Part shown: in pieces, positions 1 to 6,006 of the stretch
Position numbering within the stretch: the first letter of the stretch is position 1
How the letters are laid out: the number at the start of each line of letters is the position of its first letter
DNA from: Pseudomonadota bacterium
GTDB lineage: Bacteria > Pseudomonadota > Gammaproteobacteria > Acidiferrobacterales > Acidiferrobacteraceae
Assembly (NCBI GenBank): GCA_021795255.1
Contig: JAJYPQ010000234.1
Span: forward strand, 1 to 6,535
Length of the DNA stretch: 6,535 nt
Reading direction: 5' to 3'
Notes under the pieces: model-generated
Databases searched by the model: none
What the model saw: only the letters and a program-made list of their open reading frames with translations
What the model was told of the DNA's origin: nothing
Program-made: the position numbers and the translations under genes

Positions 1-220
1 CTACTATACGCAGCTGCCCACGGTCCTGAAGGCCCAGGACATCAAGGCCTCTCTTGCTAAAGTGATGTTCGATGAAGCTACCATGCTCTGCGGTCACCAC
101 CAGCAAAACTCCGCGGTTTTGCATCAACGCGGGAAGCGCAAAAGTCGTCAAAGATCGGTAGAGAGTCTCATCATCTTCAAAGAACTCCACTGCATGACTT
201 GGTTGATCGCTGCCAGACAT
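1..220 (-). CDS. MEDS (DcmR-type) sensory-domain protein, N-terminal part, gene continues beyond base 1
   Basis: This partial gene starts with ATG at 220-218 and is open for 73 codons to the window edge. The protein begins MSGSDQPSHAVEFFEDDETL and continues through a hydrophobic strand (MQNRGVLLVVTAEH) to an aspartate/leucine-rich stretch ending LRIV. The pattern of His-x-x-x-Phe-Phe near the start, an acidic D-D-E turn, and a strand 'G-V-L-L-V-V-T-A-E-H' followed by a helix matches the MEDS domain. That domain is found in DcmR-like regulators and in sensor histidine kinases or anti-sigma-type proteins of methylotrophs, methanogens and many proteobacteria. A Shine-Dalgarno-like AGAGGGG (231-237) lies 10 nt upstream and supports this start. 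It is on the same strand as the glucose dehydrogenase gene, 241 bp downstream of it, and may be a separate unit. The output domain lies outside the window, so its role (kinase, transcription factor or stand-alone sensor) cannot be decided. The family call is from memory of the domain pattern. Confidence 0.75.
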   Translation of the reverse strand, partial: MSGSDQPSHAVEFFEDDETLYRSLTTFALPALMQNRGVLLVVTAEHGSFIEHHFSKRGLDVLGLQDRGQLRIV

Positions 221-461
221 GGGCCGGCCACCCCTCTTTATTAAACTGCACACGGCCCACTATAGGCATCGGACATAGTACTCGAAGCCGCCAGGCCCCC
301 TCAAGCAGCCCAGTCCTGACCGACCACGAGTCGGGGTCCGAATCCCCTGTCGTTACACCCCTTTTTCTAGCCTCGGGCTATGCCCCGAGAGCCGCGGACC
401 TTGCGTAAAACCTTATATACCGACTCGGCGCCGCTGGCCTAGACACAGACTTTGCCCGACA
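221..461. other. Intergenic region between the MEDS gene and the glucose dehydrogenase gene
   Basis: No open frame here looks like a gene. On the minus strand it must contain the start signals for the MEDS gene. The ribosome binding site is at 231-237, and there is a weak -10-like TATAGT (258-263, minus strand) with no good -35. TGGGCC (220-225) is repeated inverted as GGCCCA (254-259) around the ribosome binding site, so the start codon could be partly sequestered, but six base pairs is close to chance. A tRNA T-arm-like hairpin (GGGGTCCGAATCCCC, 333-347) and a CTCGGG hairpin (372-389) are also present. No T-run follows any hairpin on the minus strand, so no intrinsic terminator for the upstream operon is evident. 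Confidence 0.6.
372..389. other. Short inverted repeat / stem-loop
   Basis: CTCGGG (372-377) and CCCGAG (384-389) form a perfect 6-bp stem with a 6-nt loop. It lies about 75 bp past the stop codon of the glucose dehydrogenase gene. On the minus strand the bases after the stem are A-rich rather than T-rich (the T-run is at 362-366 on the plus strand), so it does not fit an intrinsic terminator for that gene. Its function is unknown; an mRNA 3'-end stabilising stem is possible. Confidence 0.3.
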
Positions 462-1247
462 CTACCCCCCGTGGCGAAAATTTGGATAAATGAGCATGCC
501 GCCGTCGACGCACACCGTGGTGCCGGTCATATAGCTCGCTAAATCGCTTACCAAGAAGGCTACTACCTGGGCAATCTCCTCGGGCTCGCCTAAGCGTCCC
601 ATCGCGATCTTGTCGTCGAGATCCTGTAAAGACACCGGATCTTGCCACACGGAGGCATTAATGGGGGTACGAATCGCTCCCGGGGCCAGGGCCAGCACTC
701 GGATATTATGCTCGGCTGCCTCTTGCGCCAGGGTCTTTGACAACATCGATAGGCCGGCCTTCGCCGAGGTATAGGCGCTATAACCCTCCCAGGGAATGAA
801 CTCATGTACCGAGGTAATGTTTAATATCATACCCCTCTTTTGTCCAATCATCCGCTTAAGCGCCTCTCGCGCGCAGCGATACGGGCCCAGAAGATCTACG
901 GCAATCACTCGCTCCCAATGCTCGGGGTCGCTTGCCTCACAGAGCTCGTGGGCCCCGTCCATGCCGGCGTTATTGACCAAAATATCAAGGCCGCCCAATG
1001 CCTTATCGACGTCCGCGAAGAGTTGGCTTACGGCAGCCCCGTCTCCGATGTCGGCGGAAAACGCTTGGGCCGCGCCCCCCAGTGCCGTGATCTGTTGGAC
1101 GATTTTCTCAGCGGCCTTTGCCTCCTCGCGATAATGAACGGCGACGTGCGCCCCCGCCTTGGCAAGCATAAGGGCCATGGCCGCACCCAGTCCCGAGCTC
1201 GACCCCGTCACCAACGCCCGCTTTCCCGACAAATCGATAGATATCAT
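462..1247 (-). CDS. gdh: Glucose 1-dehydrogenase-like short-chain dehydrogenase/reductase
   Basis: The 261-residue protein is a classical SDR, predicted cytoplasmic, that should oxidise beta-D-glucose to glucono-1,5-lactone with NAD(P)+. Visible features are the Rossmann motif TGSSSGLG (residues 14-21), NNAG (92-95), catalytic Ser146, and Tyr159-x-x-x-Lys163 (YTSAK). PGAIRTPIN (189-197) and the C-terminal DGGM..YP ending follow. TSVHE.IPW, TPIN, GEPEEIA, ASY.TG and GGM..YP closely follow the Bacillus glucose 1-dehydrogenase pattern I recall, which is also 261 residues long, so I call this activity rather than just 'SDR'. The start at 1247 is chosen because AAGGAGAT (minus strand, 1251-1258) sits just upstream. 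A longer in-frame reading to 1298 would add 17 residues lying inside the preceding gene. The ATG overlaps the TGA of the upstream GH15 gene (ATGA), implying translational coupling. One oddity is that the usual Asn of the SDR catalytic tetrad is Asp118 (codon GAT, 894-896). Other sugar or polyol substrates remain possible. Confidence 0.85.
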   Translation of the reverse strand: MISIDLSGKRALVTGSSSGLGAAMALMLAKAGAHVAVHYREEAKAAEKIVQQITALGGAAQAFSADIGDGAAVSQLFADVDKALGGLDILVNNAGMDGAHELCEASDPEHWERVIAVDLLGPYRCAREALKRMIGQKRGMILNITSVHEFIPWEGYSAYTSAKAGLSMLSKTLAQEAAEHNIRVLALAPGAIRTPINASVWQDPVSLQDLDDKIAMGRLGEPEEIAQVVAFLVSDLASYMTGTTVCVDGGMLIYPNFRHGG

Positions 1248-3622
1248 GTTATCTCCTTGTGAACGTCTATATCCATGTGAAAATCTCGCCCTTCCCAACG
1301 TTTCTCGTCCAACCAGAAAAAAGTAAAGTCGAGACGGGACATACTAATGAAGGTTTTGGCCTTAAGAATAGCAACGTGCGCAAGGCCCCAGTCCTCCGTT
1401 ATCAGATCCTTCACGTCCTGCCATTGATCGTGGCCGAAATGTAGACGCGCCTCAGCTCCAACAAGGAAAAACAGATCTTTATTGGGGTCCAGGGACGTAA
1501 TCGGCTGCTGAAAACGCCAAATCTGAAACCTGGGACTGGGGCGCTTCCCAGCATAACGCTTCCATACAGCCATTGGCCTATCCACGGGCGCGCCTTTCGC
1601 AACACTCAAGACCAACTTGATAAATTCGCTATGAGTCCAAACCAAAGGCATGGCCGAGCCGGTCGGGCACCCAGGAAACAGGTTCCGTTGCGGGATGGCA
1701 GCGTCGTCCCATACTTGTTCCGGCAGCATCCCACCTGTCCCTGTCATTGCCTCCATGGCCTTCAAATAAGTCGTTGTCTCCCGAGCCGCGAGGAGTTCAT
1801 AGTGTCCGCGTTCCCCGGTTAAAAGTGGCCAACCGCGGCCGCGGCCCCAGCCATCGAACGGCGCTCCGTCTGGATGTTCGCCATAACCATCCCCATTGTA
1901 GCGATGCCACACCGGACCGTGCGGGGTGTCCACTTTTAACAAGGCATCCGCGGCGCGAACACTCGTAACAATATGCGGATCGTCAGCATTCCGAAGACCA
2001 AACCTGCATAGCTGTAAAAAGTCTGTCGCAATTTGTTCGTCTGCCTCCATGGCCAAAAGGTGGCCGCGATTCTTTATGATCAGCGGTTCTGCGCCGGCAT
2101 CTTGCCGAACCTCTACATCGGGAGGCGCCATGCGGATGTAATAACCATCCACCCCTATCCGTAAAGCGGTCTTAGTTGCACGCACATAGGTCCAATCTTC
2201 GATCCGACTATTCCAGTAATCCGCGACCATAAGGGCGCAATCCCGCTCTCGCCCTTGCAAAAACTGGGCACCCTCGACAAGGGCTGCGATAGCAATAGCG
2301 AGCGTAAAGGTGTTGATGCCCCCATCCTCTTCCCAGCGATCCTGCTCCGTGGCCGGCCCGTTGGTGACGATAAACGTCAGCGCTTGGCGGACCATACGAG
2401 TCACAGAGATATCACCTAAGGCGTTTTTGTCGGCAAGAAGAGCGGCCAACAGGACCGGAAAGCCCGTCTCGTCCAACTGGACACCCTGCCAAAAGGGCTT
2501 GCCTCCCAGCCACTGATTCTGTAACCAATGACCATCCGTTTTCTGGGTCGCCATAAGATAGAGAAGGACCTCGCGAGCCTCGGTTAGAGCCTCAAGGGCC
2601 ACCATGGCGCCTGCTGTCTCAACCAGGTCGCGCGACCACACGAGATGGTAACCGGCCCGGCTTTGACTTACATTCCCCCAGGGGATGGAGAGGCTCGCAA
2701 CAAGCGCCCCCGGAAAGGTTTTATCCATATGGACCTTAATCACTGTGGCGGACAGCGCGAAAAGCGCCCCTTGAGGAGATGCGTGGGCGTCTTGGGCAAG
2801 CCCTGGGATCGTCGCCTGCCAAGCCCGCCACTGAGCACAATAACGGTTCCAGAGGGACGTGAAACCCTCCATTAAAGCTCCCAGCGCCAAGGTCGCCGCG
2901 GCCTCCTTGCTCGAGCCAAATCCCACGGCCATCGTCCCGCTATGGCCGATCAATTCACCTCCCAGCGCCACGTAACCAGGGCCCGCCTTGGTATAGGATG
3001 TCGTCAACCGACCCATGCGATTAAAATCCTGCCACAGATCGCTTTCGCCAACCGCCCCAACCGAGCGTTTACCGAATCCAATCTGTCGGTTATGATCGCA
3101 GGCGAGTATGGCCATGCCATAAGGGTTCTGTTCGGCCCACAGCACCGTATGGCCCTCCCATTCGCTGGCGTAGGCCATCGTCTGGGATAGGCCTCCCCCT
3201 GGTCGAGGAACCGCTAACACGTACAGTTGCAGACCGGCATCGCCCGAGATCTCATAATTTACGAGCAGGACGTCCCGCGCGGGGTCCGTACAGATGCGTA
3301 AGACAAGGCTAAAACGGGGATGGCGGTGAGTAATAGTCACGGCGGGAACAACCCCATCCTCCCACTGGACCGCATAAGAGTTGAGGCGCCGAACTTCGAC
3401 CCAGAAGCCCTTGTCATCGGCTACGATAAACCCGATGTCCTTAATTTGAGGGATATCGATGCGCGGATAATAGACCTCGCTGACAATCCCCTGCGCGCAA
3501 GTAAACCAGAGGCGGGAAGAGCCAAGACTACAACCCACCGCATCCTTGGCGGCCGTAGTCCAGGTCGGATAGGAAACAACAGAAATAGGAGCCGAACCCC
3601 CTTCAGTCAAACTCGTTGGCAT
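1244..3622 (-). CDS. GH15 glucoamylase / glucodextranase-type alpha-glucosidase
   Basis: This 792-residue enzyme should hydrolyse terminal alpha-glucosidic bonds of glucans by inversion, releasing beta-D-glucose. Numbering is from the ATG at 3622. Residues about 15-260 match the beta-sandwich N-terminal domain of glucodextranases and bacterial glucoamylases (PTWTTAAKDAVG, RLWFT..G...EVYYPR, GPGYVALGGELIG). Residues about 270-675 are the (alpha/alpha)6 catalytic barrel. It shows WSRDL (329-333), QLDETGFP, RWEEDGG (429-435) with the general acid at Glu431 or Glu432, GRGWPLLTGERGHYEL (594-609), LPEQVWD with the likely general base Glu635, and GSAMPLVWTHSEFIKL (655-670). Residues about 690-790 form a C-terminal beta-rich domain (FQIWRF, FTFFWLDEKRWEGRDF) seen in related bacterial enzymes, possibly glucan-binding. 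There is no signal peptide, so it probably acts on an internal glucan such as glycogen. A TTG at 3640 would add six residues, but it overlaps the GAGGA ribosome binding site and has none of its own, so ATG 3622 is preferred. The alpha-1,4 versus alpha-1,6 or other preference cannot be read from the sequence. Confidence 0.9.
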   Translation of the reverse strand: MPTSLTEGGSAPISVVSYPTWTTAAKDAVGCSLGSSRLWFTCAQGIVSEVYYPRIDIPQIKDIGFIVADDKGFWVEVRRLNSYAVQWEDGVVPAVTITHRHPRFSLVLRICTDPARDVLLVNYEISGDAGLQLYVLAVPRPGGGLSQTMAYASEWEGHTVLWAEQNPYGMAILACDHNRQIGFGKRSVGAVGESDLWQDFNRMGRLTTSYTKAGPGYVALGGELIGHSGTMAVGFGSSKEAAATLALGALMEGFTSLWNRYCAQWRAWQATIPGLAQDAHASPQGALFALSATVIKVHMDKTFPGALVASLSIPWGNVSQSRAGYHLVWSRDLVETAGAMVALEALTEAREVLLYLMATQKTDGHWLQNQWLGGKPFWQGVQLDETGFPVLLAALLADKNALGDISVTRMVRQALTFIVTNGPATEQDRWEEDGGINTFTLAIAIAALVEGAQFLQGRERDCALMVADYWNSRIEDWTYVRATKTALRIGVDGYYIRMAPPDVEVRQDAGAEPLIIKNRGHLLAMEADEQIATDFLQLCRFGLRNADDPHIVTSVRAADALLKVDTPHGPVWHRYNGDGYGEHPDGAPFDGWGRGRGWPLLTGERGHYELLAARETTTYLKAMEAMTGTGGMLPEQVWDDAAIPQRNLFPGCPTGSAMPLVWTHSEFIKLVLSVAKGAPVDRPMAVWKRYAGKRPSPRFQIWRFQQPITSLDPNKDLFFLVGAEARLHFGHDQWQDVKDLITEDWGLAHVAILKAKTFISMSRLDFTFFWLDEKRWEGRDFHMDIDVHKEIT
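1251..1258 (-). promoter_or_regulatory. Ribosome binding site of the glucose dehydrogenase gene, inside the GH15 coding end
   Basis: AAGGAGAT on the minus strand lies directly upstream of the ATG at 1247-1245, with normal spacing. It falls within the last codons of the GH15 gene. It fixes the dehydrogenase start and supports termination-reinitiation at the ATGA overlap (1244-1247). Confidence 0.8.
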
Positions 3623-3633
3623 CTTCTTAATAT

Positions 3634-3638
3634 TCCTC
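3634..3638 (-). promoter_or_regulatory. Ribosome binding site of the GH15 gene (decides the start)
   Basis: GAGGA on the minus strand lies 11 nt before ATG 3622, slightly longer than ideal spacing. The alternative TTG start at 3640 lies across this site and has no purine-rich stretch upstream of it. The site is inside a 7-codon frame (MIIFEEY, ATG at 3650, TAA at 3629-3627) that ends 4 nt before the GH15 ATG. This may be chance. Confidence 0.5.
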
Positions 3639-3642
3639 AAAA

Positions 3643-3671
3643 ATTATCATGTCAGAATGCCCCGCCCTAAA
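3643..3671 (-). promoter_or_regulatory. Possible promoter of the GH15-glucose dehydrogenase operon
   Basis: On the minus strand TTTAGG (3671-3666) and GATAAT (3648-3643) are separated by 17 bp. The -10 matches the sigma-70 consensus at five of six positions, and the -35 at three of six. Transcription would start near 3636, at or inside the ribosome binding site, giving a very short leader. That makes this assignment doubtful. Confidence 0.2.
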
Positions 3672-3800
3672 CACAAAGCGCGGGATAGCGACCAGCCGCC
3701 CTACCGGTCTCATCCGGCCTTCATGAACTCCTAGAGATCGACCGCCAATCCGCTCTGACTCTCACCGCTGCAAGGACAAAAGGCAGCGAACGTGGCACCC

Positions 3801-3817
3801 GGCGATTAAATATCGCC
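3801..3817. promoter_or_regulatory. Operator-like palindrome
   Basis: GGCGATTAAATATCGCC is a perfect 6-bp inverted repeat around an AT-rich 5-bp centre (TAAAT). This is the size and base pattern of a dimeric repressor or activator site. It lies about 180 bp upstream of the GH15 start and 320 bp upstream of the ClC start. A further dyad (CGCTGC/GCAGCG, 3766-3788) is adjacent. No regulator can be named. Confidence 0.3.
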
Positions 3818-3931
3818 TCATGAGAAGGATAGCCCCTGAAATGGCCCTAAAGAGCCCGCGCGTGACATCACCTTACTCTAATGGAAGCGGGCCTCGGAGC
3901 AGGATCAAGAAAAATCACCAGGGCAAAGGCC

Positions 3932-3966
3932 ACTTCGTCCTCTTAATCAGTCGTTTGCCACGAAGT
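3932..3966. repeat. Spaced inverted repeat ACTTCGT / ACGAAGT
   Basis: Seven bases at 3932-3938 are perfectly inverted at 3960-3966, with a 21-bp spacer. It could be a protein-binding site or the base of a stem-loop in a transcript. No T-run follows, so it is not an intrinsic terminator. Confidence 0.3.
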
Positions 3967-4055
3967 AGGACAGCTATTTCCTTTCTCCGTTCACACGGCC
4001 TATGGTGCTTGCTCTGGGTCTCCGAGCGGGCCATTTCCGTGAAAAAGAACACTTC

Positions 4056-4084
4056 TTGTCTCACCCCATACCCGCGAGTATCTC
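4056..4084 (+). promoter_or_regulatory. Possible promoter of the ClC gene
   Basis: TTGTCT (4056-4061) and TATCTC (4079-4084) are 17 bp apart, about 55 bp before the ClC start. They match the sigma-70 consensus at four and three of six positions. This is weak evidence and offered only as the best candidate seen. Confidence 0.2.
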
Positions 4085-4137
4085 ACCCACCCCGAGACAA
4101 TCAGCGATACTGGAACATCTGACCAAGGGCAAACACG

Positions 4138-5823
4138 ATGAATTTTCCTTCACCACAGCCAAACGACTCCTCAAGCCACCCGCCATTCAATTTTTCCTGT
4201 CGATTCTGGTTCATCGTCGTACTGACCGGTGCGGGTACCGGCGTGGGTGCCGGCCTCCTCATGTTGATCATGCACGGAATACAGCATCTCTGCTATTCCT
4301 ACCGTACAGGAGATTTCCAATCCGCGGTGGAACGAGCAAGCGGTCTACGTCGAGTTATCATAGTCTCCCTCGCAGGGGTCATAGCGGCCGTAGGCGTCTG
4401 GCTGTTAAAACACGCGCCCGGAGGCCGCGTGGGCAAAGTAGACGATGCCATCTGGTTCCGATCTGGGAAGATTGCAAGTACAAAAACGATAATCCAAGCC
4501 GTTCTTTCGGTGGTGATCGTGGGCATGGGGGCCTCGCTTGGGCGCGAAGCGGCCCCAAAGGAAACGGGGGCCGCAATCGCCAGCCGACTTTCGCGGTGGG
4601 CCGATTTGTCGTCGGCTGAAACGCGTCTACTTGTCGCCTGTGGCGCCGGTGCTGGTATGGGTGCTGTCTATAACGTGCCTCTTGGAGGAGCGCTTTTTGC
4701 GCTGGAGGTGTTACTCGGTTCAGTGACACTGCCTCTCATTCCGCCTGCGCTTGCAACCTCCTTTATTGCAACCGCCGTGTCCTGGCTGTTTCTGCCAGCA
4801 GAACCGACTTATCTTATTCCCACATACGCCATCAGCACCTCCCAAATCCTTTTTGCAATAGTTTTCGGGCCGATAGCCGGGTTTGCCTCTACGCTTTTTG
4901 TCAAACTCATTCTTCGCGCCGAGGGGGTGCGGCCCCGTCGCGGAATAGCGATGGCGGCACCACTATTTGTTTTCGTAGTATTGGGTCTTGCTTCGATAAA
5001 ATTTCCCCAATTGCTAGGCAATGGAAAGGGGGTAACGCAGCTCACCCTCCTTGATCGTATCGGTTTGCCATTGCTCGCTATCCTGGTCCTGTTGAAGCCG
5101 CTCGCGACCTCGGCCTGCGTCGCGAGCGGTGCTCCTGGGGGGTTGTTTACCCCGAGTCTCACATTTGGCGCACTTCTCGGCGGCATGGGCGGGGATATTT
5201 GGTCCGTATTTTGGCCAGGAGCCACGCCCGGGAGCTATGCTGTATTAGGGGGCGCTGCGGTTCTGGCTGCGACCATGCAAGCCCCTTTGGCGGCCATCGT
5301 TCTCGTACTTGAACTTACTCATCATGTCACAACGATCATGGTCCCCATTCTCGTTAGCGTGGCCGGTGCCTCTCTAACTGCGCGGATCATCGACAGACGA
5401 TCCGTCTATTCCGGCAGCACCCATAAGGGACGCAAACTGCAGCCTACGCCGCCTCAGGGCAAGGATATTGTCGCCGACCCTCTATCTCAGGATTTTGTTA
5501 CGGTTTCTATCTCAGCCAATTATGCTGAAGTTCTGGAGCGCCTGCTCGCCACGCATTCCGGTCAATCCCGCCCTCTCTACGTCCTGAACGAAAACGCGGA
5601 ACTGGTCTGTTGTATTCGGATCGAGAGTACCCTTTGTCCACCACCCCTTGCTCCGGTCCTGGCGACAGCCGCAGCAGGCGACCTCGTAGAACCTATAGAA
5701 CCGCTTGATCTCTCCTTGGCTCGCGCCACGATCAACGCGCGCCTACTGGCCGACCCGACAGGCGAACTACCAGTCACGGATAGAAAGACGGGACACCTGC
5801 TCGGTGTCGTACGGCGCCCCTAA
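4138..5823 (+). CDS. ClC-family anion channel/transporter with degenerate CBS-like C-terminal region
   Basis: This 561-residue integral membrane protein should move anions across the inner membrane as a dimer. Residues about 22-420 hold the ClC membrane core. Markers are GREAAPKE (135-142) carrying the external gate Glu137, NVPLGGALFALE (179-190), GAPGGLFTP (331-339) equivalent to the GxFxP anion motif, and QAPLAAIVLVLELT (381-394). Residues about 440-560 resemble a decayed pair of CBS domains (SRPLYVLNENAELV; GELPVTDRKTGHLLGVV). Against E. coli ClcA, the GSGIP segment reads GRVGK (96-100), so the central serine is absent. The internal proton glutamate (E203) position is Val191, and the central tyrosine (Y445) position is Val397. 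The family is certain, but chloride/proton exchange is not: a channel-like protein or another anion is possible. An in-frame TGA at 4120-4122 makes ATG 4138 the first possible start; AAGG at 4125-4128 is a modest ribosome binding site. The 3' neighbour on the same strand is an NDH-2 gene, 183 bp away across a hairpin. Confidence 0.92.
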   Translation: MNFPSPQPNDSSSHPPFNFSCRFWFIVVLTGAGTGVGAGLLMLIMHGIQHLCYSYRTGDFQSAVERASGLRRVIIVSLAGVIAAVGVWLLKHAPGGRVGKVDDAIWFRSGKIASTKTIIQAVLSVVIVGMGASLGREAAPKETGAAIASRLSRWADLSSAETRLLVACGAGAGMGAVYNVPLGGALFALEVLLGSVTLPLIPPALATSFIATAVSWLFLPAEPTYLIPTYAISTSQILFAIVFGPIAGFASTLFVKLILRAEGVRPRRGIAMAAPLFVFVVLGLASIKFPQLLGNGKGVTQLTLLDRIGLPLLAILVLLKPLATSACVASGAPGGLFTPSLTFGALLGGMGGDIWSVFWPGATPGSYAVLGGAAVLAATMQAPLAAIVLVLELTHHVTTIMVPILVSVAGASLTARIIDRRSVYSGSTHKGRKLQPTPPQGKDIVADPLSQDFVTVSISANYAEVLERLLATHSGQSRPLYVLNENAELVCCIRIESTLCPPPLAPVLATAAAGDLVEPIEPLDLSLARATINARLLADPTGELPVTDRKTGHLLGVVRRP

Positions 5824-5827
5824 CGAA

Positions 5828-5856
5828 CATTGGTCGCTTCGACGAGGCGACCAATG
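5828..5856. terminator. Strong hairpin just after the ClC stop codon, possible terminator without a T-run
   Basis: CATTGGTCGC (5828-5837) and GCGACCAATG (5847-5856) form a perfect 10-bp stem. The 9-nt loop can pair further (T-G wobble, then TC with GA), which makes a very stable RNA. It starts four bases after the ClC stop codon (TAA, 5821-5823), the usual place for a transcript end. The bases that follow (GCTGCTTCAG) are not a T-run, so it is either a non-canonical terminator, an mRNA 3'-end protector, or a bidirectional element between ClC and NDH-2. Confidence 0.5.
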
Positions 5857-5908
5857 GCTGCTTCAGAGCCCAACCGATCCCCCAAAAGATACGACATCCA
5901 AAAGACGT

Positions 5909-5938
5909 TTGCGCGGCGTACACAAAGACCAGTACACT
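5909..5938 (+). promoter_or_regulatory. Possible promoter of the NDH-2 gene
   Basis: TTGCGC (5909-5914) and TACACT (5933-5938) are 18 bp apart and each match sigma-70 consensus at four of six positions. They lie between the ClC hairpin and the NDH-2 ribosome binding site, leaving a leader of about 60 nt. Weak, but reasonably placed. Confidence 0.25.
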
Positions 5939-5991
5939 TTAGCCTCGCATAGCACTCGACGCCACCGATTTCCCTATCCAACCCCCTGTAA

Positions 5992-5998
5992 AGAGGAG
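5992..5998 (+). promoter_or_regulatory. Ribosome binding site of the NDH-2 gene
   Basis: AGAGGAG follows an in-frame TAA (5989-5991) and is a strong Shine-Dalgarno match. The codon at normal spacing, 8 nt after it and in frame with the NDH-2 protein, is GTT at 6007. No ATG, GTG or TTG occurs in any frame between 5999 and 6020. The site shows where initiation is expected even though a standard start codon is missing. Confidence 0.65.
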
Positions 5999-6006
5999 AA
6001 CTCGCC

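Larger units (their letters stand above)
3641..4137. other. Divergent intergenic region between the GH15 and ClC genes, about 500 bp
   Basis: No gene is supported here. A 100-codon plus-strand frame at 3820-4122 has no ribosome binding site and an Arg/Ser/Pro-rich product without recognisable family features. I see three dyads: CGCTGC/GCAGCG (3766-3788), GGCGAT/ATCGCC (3801-3817) and ACTTCGT/ACGAAGT (3932-3966). Weak sigma-70-like hexamers occur at both ends, facing the two flanking genes. The region is long for a simple divergent promoter and could hold operators, a small RNA or decayed sequence. Confidence 0.6.

Noticed and set aside
320..360. tRNA 3'-end-like segment: T-arm-like GGGGTCCGAATCCCC (333-347) beside a CCGAC/GTCGG hairpin, which could mark a tRNA or attachment-site remnant
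   Set aside because: T55 is C, the outer stem pair mismatches, the downstream bases give no CCA at the right distance, and no matching acceptor, D-arm or anticodon arm is found upstream on either strand.
372..389. CTCGGG hairpin as the intrinsic terminator of the GH15-dehydrogenase operon
   Set aside because: On the transcribed minus strand the bases after the stem are A-rich, not T-rich, and the stem is only 6 bp.
840..1262. 140-codon plus-strand frame opposite the glucose dehydrogenase gene
   Set aside because: It is an antisense shadow of a strongly supported SDR gene, with no start signal or recognisable domain.
1248..1298. Upstream extension of the dehydrogenase by 17 residues
   Set aside because: The added residues lie within the GH15 coding end and do not resemble an SDR N-terminus; the internal ATG at 1247 has a strong ribosome binding site.
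3820..4122. 100-codon plus-strand open frame in the divergent intergenic region
   Set aside because: No ribosome binding site, Arg/Ser/Pro-rich product with no recognisable family or fold pattern.
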